A DNA stretch of 64,000 bases from Mesostigma viride (taxonomy: Eukaryota; Streptophyta; Mesostigmatophyceae; Mesostigmatales; Mesostigmataceae): the NCBI GenBank assembly GCA_009746045.1, contig RPFO01000080.1, positions 7,154,244-7,218,243 of the forward strand. The letters are read 5' to 3'. Below are positions 1-11,284 of this stretch, piece by piece; the stretch's first letter is position 1; every line of letters begins with the position of its first letter. The notes under the pieces are model-generated. The model saw only the letters and a list, made by a program, of their open reading frames with translations. It had not been told where the DNA came from and did no database searches. The position numbers and the translations under genes are program-made.

Positions 1-39
1 TTCGTGCGTCAAACGGGTTTCCAGTGCTTCTACTAACGG

Positions 40-215
40 GACTATTTCGTCAACCGGTTGACGAATTTTGAAAATAGTAGTAAAATAGTCAACCATTTTG
101 GGCAATTCGTCAACCACATTCGTCAACCAACTCGGCAATTCGTCAACCAATTGACGAATATGTTCCGAAGTTCGTCAACCGGTTTGACGAAATGTTTAGG
201 GTATTCGTCAACCAT
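40..215. repeat. Left subterminal GTCAACC repeats of the hAT-like element
   Basis: Short units built around TTCGTCAACC and its complement GGTTGACGAA recur here. They recur in inverted orientation at 1490-1605, just inside the right terminus. Such subterminal arrays commonly bind the transposase. Confidence 0.6.
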
Positions 216-458
216 GTAAGTCCTGAAGGCCAGACCTAAGGTCCAGCGGCGCGGCGTCAGGCCGTCAGCCCGTACCATCTGAATCCTAGGTACGCTGCAG
301 TTGGAGTTGGTTTGGAAAGACAGTACGTCAGTACGGTTCAAAACAATGCTCGGGTACCAAAACTGAAGACGAGCAAGGCAGGACTTGAGCCGACCAGGGC
401 ATGAAAAAATTATCCCTACATGATTGTAAAGACCTGTAATCGCCCTGGGCAATCATGG

Positions 459-1122
459 TATTAATTACGTGACGACCTCAGGCCGTCTGGCGACTTTCAT
501 GTGCGATAAAATATTGCATGCGAAATTGTTTCGATAATGGCGGCGGCGATGTTTAGGTAGTGTTGCATGAGCTAGAGAATGTCGAAGAAAAACGGTTTGG
601 CAGGTTTCAAGACTAGCACCTTAGATGCTCTGTTTAAGAAGCAAGCTGGAGAAATTGTAGAAACAGAAAATATCGTCGACCTAGGCCGCAGTTTAGATGG
701 AAAGGAGGGCAGGCAGGGTCGCGACAAACGCAAGAGAGTAGAGCTTTAGGAAGAGGATGGGTCTAATGCGCAGGAAGAGGAAGATGGCGGTATTAATTAC
801 GTGACGACCTCAGGCCGTCTGGCGACTTTCATGTGCGATAAAATATTGCATGCGAAATTGTTTCGATAATGGCGGCGGCGATGTTTAGGTAGTGTTGCAT
901 GAGCTAGAGAATGTCGAAGAAAAACGGTTTGGCAGGTTTCAAGACTAGCACCTTAGATGCTCTGTTTAAGAAGCAAGCTGGAGAAATTGTAGAAACGGAA
1001 AATATCGTCGACCTAGGCCGCAGTTTAGATGGAAAGGAGGGCAGGCAGGGTCGCGACAAACGCAAGAGAGTAGAGCGTGAGGAAGACGATGGGTCTAATG
1101 CGCAGGAAGAGGAAGATGGCGG
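459..1122 (+). repeat. 332-bp tandem duplication
   Basis: Bases 459-790 are repeated almost exactly as 791-1122. The duplicated unit covers the region upstream of a small gene and the first part of its coding sequence. One copy of the gene is therefore cut short and the other runs to its natural end. Confidence 0.85.
579..749 (+). pseudogene. Truncated 5' copy of the acidic-protein gene
   Basis: This is the upstream copy produced by the 332-bp duplication. It matches the start of the gene at 911 residue for residue, then reaches a TAG after 56 codons where the downstream copy has a CGT-GAG reading. It probably makes no full protein, though a 56-residue basic-ended peptide is possible. Confidence 0.6.
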
Positions 1123-1297
1123 CCAGTCAGCATCATCTGACAGCGCCTCAAACTCTGTCGAGGAGGAATCTGGCGAGGAGGGGGCCCAGACAGAAAGGAG
1201 CAAGGCCGATGATGACGGCAGCTCTGGGCCAAGCTCGGACAAAACTGTGACAGTAGTGCCTGTTGATATCAGTGAGGAGGACGTGATGGTTGTTTAA
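911..1297 (+). CDS. Small acidic, lysine/arginine- and glutamate-rich protein
   Basis: A 128-residue single-exon ORF. The first third is conserved with a diverged relative at 2014-2376. A basic patch follows near residues 48-57 (RDKRKRVE), then a long acidic, serine-rich tail. No catalytic motif or known family was recognised. It lies inside the hAT-like element, so it may be an accessory or captured gene. The ATG at 911 was chosen because both the duplicate and the relative begin their similarity there. Composition fits a disordered nuclear protein, which is inference. Confidence 0.55.
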   Translation: MSKKNGLAGFKTSTLDALFKKQAGEIVETENIVDLGRSLDGKEGRQGRDKRKRVEREEDDGSNAQEEEDGGQSASSDSASNSVEEESGEEGAQTERSKADDDGSSGPSSDKTVTVVPVDISEEDVMVV

Positions 1298-1489
1298 TGG
1301 CCTCGTGCTGTGCACACTTGACTCTGGCCTAGCTGTGAAGGATACTAGTCATTATTCTGTATTTAATGCAGTTGTCAACAACCACCAAGTGATATTGTGT
1401 TTTATCCACATGCATTACATGCGTGTGTGAGGCGTGAGCGACCTTAAGTTAATGATGAAGAAATAAAGCTTCCTCCCCCCCCCCCCCCA

Positions 1490-1605
1490 GGGTTGACGAA
1501 GCGCCACGGCAAATAGTCAACCAGTTTGACGAATTGCCGAGGCAAATAGTCAACCATTTGACGAAGTGCCGAGGCAAATAGTCAACAAGTTGACGAATGA
1601 CAAAA
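1490..1605. repeat. Right subterminal GTCAACC repeats of the hAT-like element
   Basis: Three to four units of about 36 bp contain TTGACGAA...GGCAAATAGTCAACC. They are inverted relative to the array at 40-215. Confidence 0.6.
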
Positions 1606-2013
1606 ACCCTTAGTAGAAGCACTGCGGGTTTCGAACACAAGGGGCTCGGCGTCAACTGACGAGCGCCATGAGGCGCGGCGTCACTGGACCGGGGGGTAGG
1701 GGCGCAGCGTCAACCACGAGTACTTGTGCAATATACTCCTTGTTACTGGACTATACTAGCTGTCTGGAACATTCATGATACGGTGCGAAAATCTTGCCAG
1801 TTTGTTTGCCAGCAGGTCTTTCTGAGACACACATCGGGCTTTTGGCACTGTTCTAGGCTTTGCCTGTCACGCTGCAGTGGAGGTAAAAGGACGCAGCAAG
1901 CCAGCAACAGATTACCGAGGGCAAATGCAGGCGAAGCGATACTTTAATCGTCGCAGCTCGCATTAGGTCGTTTCCAATGGATGCGTTTTGCTTTTAAAAT
2001 ATTGCGGTAAAGA

Positions 2014-2376
2014 ATTGCTGACAAAAAAGGTGCTGTATCTTTCAAGTCAGAGTCCATCGCTAGCTTGTTTGAAAAGAAACTGGGTGGACCAACTTCGGAT
2101 GATGCGGAAAAGGATGTCGTGGATGTTGGCAGGATTTTGGCGGATGATAAGCAGGGTAAGCACCGTCGTGCCAAGCGGGCGAGAGAAGAGCTTGACGAGG
2201 CGGTTGATGTGGGGGAGAGCGGAAGCGGCACTGAGAAAGCGCCTGCGGATACAGCAACTGAAACTGCGGGACGAGGGTCGGCCGTCTCTGCCGGAGGGAA
2301 ATCTGGGAAGAAAACTTCGAGCGCGGCAGGAGAAAGCAACCTGGCAACAACAAGCGGATCAGGCAGTTGGCTTTGA
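2014..2376 (+). pseudogene. Diverged paralogue of the acidic-protein gene, start codon lost
   Basis: The reading frame resembles the 911-1297 protein from its second residue onward. Shared features are the FKSES/FKTST region, a SLFEKK/ALFKKQ motif, VDVGR/VDLGR and a basic RRAKRAREE patch before a low-complexity acidic, glycine- and serine-rich tail. The position equivalent to the start is ATT rather than ATG. The next in-frame start (TTG at 2065) would remove the conserved N-terminus. It ends in a TGA at 2374-2376. Expression is doubtful. Confidence 0.45.
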
Positions 2377-2754
2377 TGGGCATAATGTTTGCAGAGGCTA
2401 TAGGGTGCGGTCAGCCCTGCACTTTTGACACGTGTGACTTGTTTGTTATGTCCTACGGCTTATGCCCTAGAGGCACACTGGCAGAGTCGCACGGGCAATG
2501 CCTGTGATCCGGATTATATCATCATTATCATGTCTTATTTCCACGCGACTGCTGGGTTTTGATACGGTGGCTTTTAAGAAGGCTCAGGCTATAATTTAAT
2601 CATTTTAATAAACGCACGTTGTTGTGGCACCAACACCACATGAGTCATGACGCCCCTTTCTCCTTCTGTTATCAATGAGATAACGTCTATATCTGCAAGC
2701 TATTCCCCAAACTAGCAGGCCTAGGCCAGCCCCCCCCCCAACAAAAGCAATCAT
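2377..2754. other. Non-coding stretch
   Basis: No credible gene was seen between the acidic-protein relative and the next terminal repeat block. Confidence 0.5.
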
Positions 2755-2890
2755 CATGTTTGACGCTACGCCGGGGCAAAAAGTCAAATGTTGACGATAC
2801 GCCGGGGCAAAAAGTCAACATTTTGACGGAAGGGTCAGGGGCAAAAGTCAACATTTTGACGTTTCCTAAAAACCTCTACTAGAAACACTG
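2755..2890 (+). mobile_element. Right terminus of a second hAT-like element
   Basis: Repeats of TTGACG...GGCAAAAAGTCAA lead into CTACTAGAAACACTG ending at 2890. This is the same architecture and nearly the same terminus as the element at 22-1624. No matching left end or 8-bp duplication (CAGTACAT would be expected) was found upstream. This copy is therefore probably truncated or rearranged. Confidence 0.5.
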
Positions 2891-3349
2891 CAGTACATTC
2901 AATTAAGTCTGAATGTTCTTGTTGATTGGCATGCATGATGTCAGCTTTTAAATTGCATTATCCGTCAGCTTTTCGAAGAGAATAAAACACACCCAAGTTA
3001 CCCCGTCTTATGCAACAATCAACATCATGCGTGGCATAACACATGTCGTCACAATATTTGGTGCTGTCACATGCTGCGCGCCCTTCTGCTTAGAACCCCA
3101 GAGAAACAACGAGGGTATGCTGGTACCCACCAACCTGGTCAGCTAAGGCAAGTTGCAGGAGCACCCACCAAGTCCTATTATGTGGATGAGGCACCCTTGG
3201 GGCCTGAGTATCGAAATGGTCACGTGGCAAGAAAGAGGATAAAACAGTGGGAAGATCCTGGGAAGATTTGGGGCGTGTACAGCCTCCCTATGCGGGAGTT
3301 ATGCATACAAACGGCATTATGTAATGTCAGCCAACACCATGATTGAGGG

Positions 3350-3686
<337 letters not shown>

Positions 3687-3747
3687 CGAACACATAAAAA
3701 CGTGACCTGCTATGCCTAACGCACAGGCAGCGACCGTGGACAATCAC

Positions 3748-6700
3748 CTGCAAAGGCTCGACCTGCTTCATCGCTGCCTTGGCCTCCCCCGATGCCACGA
3801 CCTCCTCGTACAGGCGCGTCCCTGCCAGCATCGTCAGCATGTTACAGCGCGCGACAATGGTAGCCCGCGGCTCCCACCAGGCCCCGTCCTTGACCCAGCA
3901 GCGCAGCTCTTCAAGCAGGTGGGGCTCTCCACAGAAGGCCTCCCTCATGCCATGTTGTTGCATGATCAGGGCTATGGGGCCTGCCACCATGGCCTTGTGG
4001 TAGTGGGGGTATGGGTAGGCCTCATACTCCAACAGACCAAGCTTGATGTCTTTTTCCCGCGCGTCCTTCATGTGTCCAACCGCCACCTCAGCAACCTTCT
4101 TTCGTTTGGAAAGAGGAAGTGACCCTGCAAAAGTGTTTGAGATAACAAGAAATGGATAAGCTGTATTATTCCAGTTAATGCCCTCCCTCCCTCCCTCCCT
4201 CCCTCCCTCCCTCCCTCCCTCCCTCCCTCCCTCCTCCCTCCCTCCCTCCCTCCCTCCCTCCCTCCCTCCCTCCCTCCCTCCCTCCCTCCCTCCTCCCTCC
4301 CTCCCTCCCTCCTCCCTCCCTCCCTCCTCTCCCTCCCTCCCTCCCTCCCTCCCTCCCTCCCTCCTCCCTCCTCCCTCCCTCCCTCCCTCCCTCCCTCCCT
4401 CCCTCCCTCCCTCCCTCTTTCCCTCCCTCTTTCCCTCCCTCCCTCTTTCCCTCCCTCCCTCCCTCCCTCCCTCCCTCCCTCCCTCCCTCCCTCCCTCCCT
4501 CCCTCCCTCCCTCCCTCCTCCCTCCCTCCCTCCCTCCCTCCCTCCCTCCCTCCCTCCCTCCCTCCCTCCCTCCCTCCCTCCCTCCCTCCCTCCTCCCTCC
4601 CTCTTTCCCTCCCTCCCTCCCTCTTTCCCTCCCTCCCTCCCTCTTTCCCTCCCTCCCTCCCTCTTTCCCTCCCTCCCTCCCTCCCTCTTTCCCTCCCTCC
4701 CTCCCTCCCTCTTTCCCTCCCTCCCTCCCTCCCTCCCTCCCTCCCTCCCTCCCTCCCTCCCTCCCTCCCTCCCTCCCTCCCTCCCTCCCTCCCTCCCTCC
4801 CTCCCTCCCTCCCTCCCTCCCTCCCTCCCTCCCTCCCTCCCTCCCTCCCTCCCTCCCTCCCTCCCTCCCTCCCTCTTTCCCTCCCTCCCTCCCTCCCTCC
4901 CTCCCTCCCTCCCTCCCTCCCTCTTTCCCTCCCTCCCTCCCTCCCTCCCTCCCTCCCTCCCTCCCTCCCTCCCTCCCTCCCTCCCTCCCTCCCTCCCTCC
5001 CTCCCTCCCTCCCTCCCTCCCTCCCTCCCTCCCTCCCTCCCTCCCTCCCTCCCTCCCTCCCTCCCTCCCTCCCTCCCTCCCTCCCTCCCTCCCTCCCTCC
5101 CTCCCTCCCTCCCTCCTCCCTCCCTCCCTCCCTCCCTCTTTCCCTCCCTCCCTCCCTCCCTCTTTCCCTCCCTCCCTCCCTCCCTCCCTCCCTCCCTCCC
5201 TCCCTCCCTCCCTCCTCCCTCCCTCCCTCCCTCCCTCCCTCCCTCCCTCCCTCCCTCCCTCCCTCCTCCCTCCCTCCCTCCCTCCCTCCCTCCCTCCCTC
5301 CCTCCCTCCCTCCCTCCCTCCTCCCTCCCTCCCTCCCTCCCTCCCTCCCTCCCTCTTCCCTCCCTCCTCCCTCCCTCCCTCCCTCCCTCCCTCCCTCCCT
5401 CCCTCCCTCCCTCCCTCCCTCCCTCCCTCCCTCCCTCCCTCCCTCCCTCCCTCCCTCCCTCCCTCCCTCCCTCCCTCCCTCCCTCCCTCCCTCCCTCCCT
5501 CCCTCCCTCCCTCCCTCCCTCCCTCCCTCCCTCCCTCCCTCCCTCCCTCTTTCCCTCCCTCCCTCCCTCCCTCTTTCCCTCCCTCCCTCCCTCCCTCCCT
5601 CCCTCCCTCCCTCCCTCCCTCCCTCCCTCCCTCCCTCCCTCCCTCCCTCCCTCCCTCCCTCCCTCCCTCCCTCCCTCCCTCCCTCCCTCCCTCCCTCCCT
5701 CCCTCCCTCCCTCCCTCCCTCCCTCCCTCCCCCTCCTCCCTCCCTCCCTCCCTCCCTCCTCCCTCCCTCCTCCCTCCCTCCCTCCCCCCCTTCCCCCCTC
5801 TCCTCCTCCCTCCCTCCCTCCCTCCCTCCTCCCTCCCTCCCTCCCTCCCTCCCTCCCTCCCTCCCTCCCTCCCTCCCTCCCTCCCTCCCTCCCTCCCTCC
5901 CTCCCTCCCTCCCTCCCTCCCTCCCTCCCTCCCTCCCTCCCTCCCTCCCTCCCTCCCTCCTCCCTCCCTCCCTCCCTCCCTCCCTCCCTCCCTCCCTCCT
6001 CTCATTCACAGTATGCAACACGTTGCTTGCGTGCCCGAAGGAAGCAGCTCAGTTGAGTCCTGGGCTTCATGTATGGACTGGCAGACATGGAGGGAGAGCA
6101 ATTATTGCTCGGAAGAATAAGGACTGGGCACTTCATTCTCCAGCAAAGTGGTATCTGCGAAAGTCACTAGGAAGGTGCTTTCACGATACCTCCGGTTCAT
6201 GCACATACCTCACATGAAACTCAGTGTTGTATGCTATGAACCCACACTGCTACCTAAATGTAGATGTCGCCATAAAGCCACCCTTTTGCTGCTATACATG
6301 CCACGATTAAACACAGACCCCCAAACTGCCGCACCTACCGGTGTTTTCTGAGGCCGCCAGCTGGCACAGCTCATCCATGCGCGCCAGGCCTGCCTTATCC
6401 GCCTCCATCAGCGGCGCCACCAGCCGGTCCCTCTCCCATTCCGACTTGGACGGGTACAGAACGGCAGCCATCGCCTTCCACACGGCTTCCACCTCCCCGG
6501 GACTGTGCAGCAGCTGCCGCACCAGATCGCGCCGCGTACCCTTGGCTTTGAGGCCTCTCTCTTCGCAGCGGGCGCGCAGGTCTCCTTCGGCCAGCTGGCC
6601 AAGCAGCAGGCGAGCCGAGAGGAGCTCGCGGGCCATTAACGTGAGCTCGTTGCTGTGCAGCTTGCATGCCGCGTCCAAGAGGGGGGTCGTGTCAGACCCC

Positions 6701-6771
6701 GCCGGGCTCTCCTCGACCTGCTCAGGGGTCAAGCAGGTGCGGCAGCAATCAAACTTTGCTCCCACTTGCAT
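3748..6771 (-). CDS. SAP-motif hypothetical protein, partial gene model
   Basis: Exon 1 runs 6771-6339 and exon 2 runs 4124-3748, joined by a GTAGGT donor and a TTTTGCAG acceptor in phase 1. Residues about 58-90 form a SAP-like helix-extended-helix (LAEGDLRARCEERGLKAKG), a motif that usually binds A/T-rich DNA. The rest is unrecognised. The plus-strand gene at 11285 is a paralogue with the same first-intron phase and a similar exon 2 (RCWV/RSWV region). The first intron contains the 1.8-kb CCCT array. Further 3' exons beyond the CAG tract were not identified, so the model is incomplete. Confidence 0.55.
4182..6000. repeat. 1.8-kb CCCT (GGGA) tetranucleotide array
   Basis: Almost pure polypyrimidine on the plus strand, with scattered CTTTC and CCTCC variants. 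The very long ORFs read through it on either strand (SLPP or GREGG repeats) have no independent support. It occupies the first intron of the minus-strand SAP gene. Polypurine-polypyrimidine mirror sequence of this length can form triplex or G-quadruplex structures. Confidence 0.95.
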
Positions 6772-7382
6772 CAGGACATATACAGTTGCGTGCTGCGGCG
6801 GACCTGTGTCAACATCTCACCAGCTTGCGATTGCAGACACTATGCAGTCCCTACAGCCAAAAGGTAAGTATGGCCGACACTGGGAAGAAACCTGTCAGCA
6901 AGCGACGTGGGATTCTGACCATCGTGAAAACACAAGCAGAACAGCCTGTCATAGACCTTGAAGGGCACCACACCCATGCTAAGCAAGCCCGGGCAATCTT
7001 TCCATTGTGGGCACACCCCCGCATGACTATCCCCCTTGTCCCATCCTGGCCTTGAAAACTGCGTTTATTGTCAGGTGCTTGTGGGAAGACAAGGAATGGG
7101 CCCCTACTTTGACATGTAAACAAAATGAGATGCGATGCAGGGTTTCGCAGTCACCTCAACTTACTGTCCACGCTACCATTTTCTTCAGCAAAACGTCGCC
7201 GTGAGCATACCGCGTCGTGCTTGTCCTTGGGTGCTTGTATCGCGTGCTTGGCCGCCTCGCCCTCGTCATCCTGCTCAACAGGTGTTTGTGTAAATTGTGG
7301 GTAGTGTCAGGCTCACGGTTGAGCTGTACAGTTTAACCGGAATCCAGGCCATGCTATCGCTATAGACAACCCATTATTTATT
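6772..7382. other. Intergenic stretch
   Basis: No supported gene. It lies upstream of the minus-strand SAP gene and may contain its promoter; no specific element was recognised. Confidence 0.4.
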
Positions 7383-7660
7383 TACAGATGACAATGCCGC
7401 CATTGTGGATGATAATGCCACTACGATAGATGCTGCTGCCACAACCATAAATGACAATGCCACCAATGCAGAGGATCCTGCCACCATCGTTTGGTCTTTC
7501 GAATGATAATGCAACCGTTGGTGTTAAAATGCCATCATTGCACATGATGATGACACCAATGTAAAGGGTATTGCCTCCCTTGGTGATGATAACGCCACCG
7601 TTGTATAAAATAACGCCACCATGTATATAATAATGCCACCATTGGGGATCATAATGACAG
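7383..7660. repeat. Degenerate 21-bp minisatellite
   Basis: About twelve diverged copies of GATGATAATGCCACCATTGTA. The period is a multiple of three, so on the plus strand it would read as an Asp-Asn-Ala-Thr heptapeptide repeat. The frame is soon broken by stops, so it is not scored as a gene. Confidence 0.7.
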
Positions 7661-8599
7661 CGGCCAGGAAGTAAGCAAGCTGCCTTTTCCCCCTTTGTAC
7701 GGGCATCAGCATATTGCATTGCTAGCAGATGTTACTTAGTGCCATAGACATTTCGGTCATAGTTAGCTTTAACACTACTTGAAGTGGGTAGATGTAGGAA
7801 GCTACCAGGATTTGTCAAAGCAATACAACGAGCCACGCACATTAAGTCACATGCCTAATTCTACTACCATGAACCTACAAAATCATGACACCATCCTGGC
7901 ATATAAACCTAACGTCATTGACCTCCCTTACAGACAAGCCTTTATACAAGGCCTGCGTTAACGCTGTCCCCGAACAGTTCTTCCCTAGCACCTCAGGGGA
8001 GTAGACTTCAACGTCACCCAAACTTGCCTTCAGGTCATCAGGTTTCATGGCTTGAGGCCGAAATTATGAAAAACTGCGCTATGCCTGTGCCCGGCAGCAT
8101 TGCCATGTGGCTGCTGTGACCCCACTTGGATTGCCGGAGTTTAACAAATGTCCTGGCCACTCATTAATATAATTCAAGGCGGATGTGAGTGCCGACTATT
8201 GTGCCACATGAATTGTGGGCTTCGAAGCATTTGATTCTGCCCTGGCACCTCCTGGCTATGCATATGACTGTATACTACAAATCCTGTATGGTACCAAAAT
8301 TTTACTATTATATTTCGTTACAGCCTGGTGAAGCAAGAGGAAGACGAGTAGGGGGGAACTCGTGTGGGCAATACTGGGTGCTGCACAGTGCAGGTAGGTG
8401 GGGAAATGGGTGGGTGGCTGTGTGGCAGGGGTAGGTGGGTGAGAGGGGGCGGAGGGGTTTTGCTGCTGTAAGGGCAGAAATGTACTTTTTAACATTAGTA
8501 TTCTTTCTTTTTTTTTTTAATGGCAGCCATGTGCAAAGGAGGGCTATGTAGACAAGATTACTTTAGAAGAAAGCGTGATATATGCGGGCCACTCACTGA
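7661..8599. other. Stretch without a supported gene
   Basis: Nothing recognised except G-rich GGTGGG sequence around 8395-8455. It may hold downstream introns or exons of the minus-strand gene at 8600-9403. Confidence 0.4.
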
Positions 8600-9403
8600 T
8601 GCATCCGGGTTCACAATGCCCTCAAATGCCCCGCGCCGCAGCTTCTTGGGAGGGGGGGCCATCGAGTCGCCGCCCTCTTCATCCGGGTTGACAAGGTCCC
8701 CAACGCCCGTGCTGGCCCGCTTCCTGATAGGGGACCACCTCTGGGGAGTCTGGAGCTTGCGAAGAGGGTTTGTCACCATTTTAAAGTACCTGTAATGCCT
8801 CCACTCCACCGGTTCCCTCTGCTGGTCCGGCAGTGCTATGTATGCAGCATAAGTCATACCCCCCCCTGGGTCAACATCCGCCAGGTATGCGGCAATGTCC
8901 TTCACCGATGTCGTCCGGTCGCCTCCAAACAGGTCTGCCTGCTTTTTGTAGAGCTGCTGCATGTCAGGTTGTGTCGCGTACTTGGCGACGCAGCACCACA
9001 GGACTGCGACTTCACGGAGAAGGTGGCTTCGTCCTTTGCTATCGACGACGTAATGCGTGGCGCTCGAGAGGAGCGCCCTCTTCAGCTGGTCGATCTCGAC
9101 AGGGTCTCCGCCATTCAGGTCGCTGGGACTATCCGCACAAGACAGGCCCCTTCTTCTGCATAGCCGCTTAAAGGCGCGGGCATCGTCCTTGAAGCAAAAG
9201 TCGAGGACATCCCTAGCAAACATGGGCCGTTTGGCGAACTCCTCACGAAGATCCTTTCGAAATTTCAGCTTTTCTTTGCCCGTTGTCTTCAGGTTCCCGA
9301 TGAACATTGTAAGCACTTCGTCGTAGTCACTAAAGCTCTGCATGCCCTCCCAAAACTTGCGGTCCCTGTAGTAGTACCGGGCTATGGCCTCTAGCCTGGC
9401 CAT
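8600..9403 (-). CDS. Hypothetical protein, first exon
   Basis: A 268-codon open exon on the minus strand starts ATG at 9403. It reaches a good GTGAGT donor after 8600 in phase 0; read-through would stop at 8558. The protein is charged, rich in Arg/Lys and aromatic residues, with a basic PPPKKLRRG segment near the end resembling a nuclear localisation signal. No family was recognised. It shares direction with the downstream minus-strand SAP gene but no exon linking them was found. The 3' end is unknown. Confidence 0.5.
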
Positions 9404-11284
9404 GTTGCAGGAGACAACCAGAAGACGTGAGGTTCTAGGTGGTCATGTTTCAAATCCGCGACTCTGGCATTTATGCAATTATAAACTAGTTCCGCAAACG
9501 ATGCTTTGCGCCATGGCAGTCGCTATCAAAAAATGTTGACAAGTTATAAGTAAATATCGACATGAATGTGACGAACATGACTGCTTATTGCACGGCACAT
9601 TTTCCGAGGTTGCCAAGACGGGTGTGACGGCGGGCTGTGGCCTTATTATTCTGAAGGTATCCTCGCGCAAGAGGTCGTTTATTCAACGATGGTAACGTTT
9701 GACTCCCAATTCGCATCTAAGACGCAGGCAAAACATGCATGCATATTAGGTGTAGCTAAGAGAGCCCAATTCCGTTACTGTATCACCATGGCGTACAACG
9801 TGCAATCACAATAAATTGCCGTAAGGTAAACCACCCGGTTAAGGGCCACACCCGCACATGGGCCGCAGAGAGTCTATAGTGGCCTAGGGCCGGTATATAG
9901 TATTATATCGGATGGATGGTACTACTGTAGGGTGCTGTTACGTGGTTGACACCCCCGCGCTGAACGCTGCTTGGTGCCGTACTCTATTAGGGCCCCTTTT
10001 TTTCGTCGCGTGTCCTCCTCGCCTCGCTCGATTGGAAGATAGACGGGGTATATTCGGCGTCAGTCTTGCGGAATATTGGATGATACAGGGATGATACTGT
10101 ACTGTAGACAATCTTTGTTCATCGACAACACCAGCATTCACCTAACGATATAGTCTCAAAAAAAAAGAATATTCGGTAATTTCCGGGAAGTGGGTATATG
10201 GTAGGAGTCTCAAAAAAAAAAAATCCCATTGGTTAATAAAATTCCCATTGGTTAATAAAAATACCCATTTACCCGGAAAAACACCAGCATTCTGTCGGAT
10301 AGCAGGCGTGGGGACTGGGGAATGGGGAATGGGGATAAACCGAACCGAACCGAACGGGATTCTTCAGTAATTGTGCTGCTCCATGCTTCACGTACATATT
10401 GCGACAATCCATCAATAAAAACTAAAGAAATTTCACCAATTTCATACAATATCCGGCCTTAATTAAACCAACCGCCAAAGCGCAGTCTACAATAGGACAA
10501 TTCTGAACTTCATCTTTCGTCAGGATACAAACAGGCCTGAAGGGCATTTTCATCCGCATCGGCCCCGCCCTGAATTGGACGCCTTACGGTTAAATTTGCT
10601 TGCTTAACGCTGCAAGTTCAGTTTGCGGCATGCGTCACAAGCTCGATTGCATTAGCTGACAACCATTAAATCCTGGGAGACGTCAACTGATATTGTCATT
10701 CCGCTACATATTCACAAGGCAACCCTCAGCAGCGCCCACCGGTTGAAAGGACACCCTTCGAATAAAAGCCAACGCCGCAATTTGTTGGCGTCCTGACTTA
10801 AGTAACTTGACGAGAACGTATCAAAGAGGTAAGAAGCGCGCAAGATGGTTAAGGCAGCGTGCAAGATGGTGTATACATTGCGGAAATTATAACCAGCAAC
10901 CCGAGAAGGTCTGCTTGCTATATCCACTTTGGCATCGGAATAGGCTTCTGTCTGTTTGCATTGTAAGCGGGCCGGCTACGTCTTGGATTGAACAGTAGAT
11001 CATAACTTGAGCAGTGATCAGGGGGTGCTGGCCGGCAGTCGAGGCATTGCAGCATTCCAAACATCACAACCTGCCTTCCTGCCAGTGAGCCCTACGGATT
11101 CCAACCGCCCATTCACCTGCCCGCTGACCGGGCTGCAGCCATAGTTCCCGTGTTCCTGCACGCCCGTCACCTTTGTGCACGCCGCATGTGTTGGGGCCAT
11201 GAGCCAGCACCATGACATATCAACCTGTAACATGGCCCTTTTTGCGTTCTCCCACATCATGAATGTGTTGGCTGCTGCTTACAC
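9404..11284. other. Intergenic stretch between divergent genes
   Basis: No supported gene. A short direct repeat (ATTCCCATTGGTTAATAAAA) occurs around 10225-10265. The stretch separates the minus-strand gene at 9403 from the plus-strand SAP gene at 11285 and could hold both promoters. Confidence 0.45.

Larger units (their letters stand above)
22..1624 (+). mobile_element. hAT-like non-autonomous DNA transposon
   Basis: The element starts CAGTGCTTCTACTAA and ends with its inverted counterpart TTAGTAGAAGCACTG. It is flanked by a perfect 8-bp direct repeat CGGGTTTC (14-21 and 1625-1632). A CAGTG terminus with an 8-bp target duplication is typical of the hAT superfamily. No transposase is present, so it would depend on one supplied elsewhere. 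Subterminal GTCAACC/GGTTGAC motifs fill both ends, and the interior carries a small acidic gene in tandem duplicate. Inference: the hAT assignment rests only on termini and duplication length. Confidence 0.75.

Noticed and set aside
3071-3346. Plus-strand ORF of 91 residues.
   Set aside because: No domain, no splice context, and it overlaps the probable 3' part of the minus-strand SAP gene.
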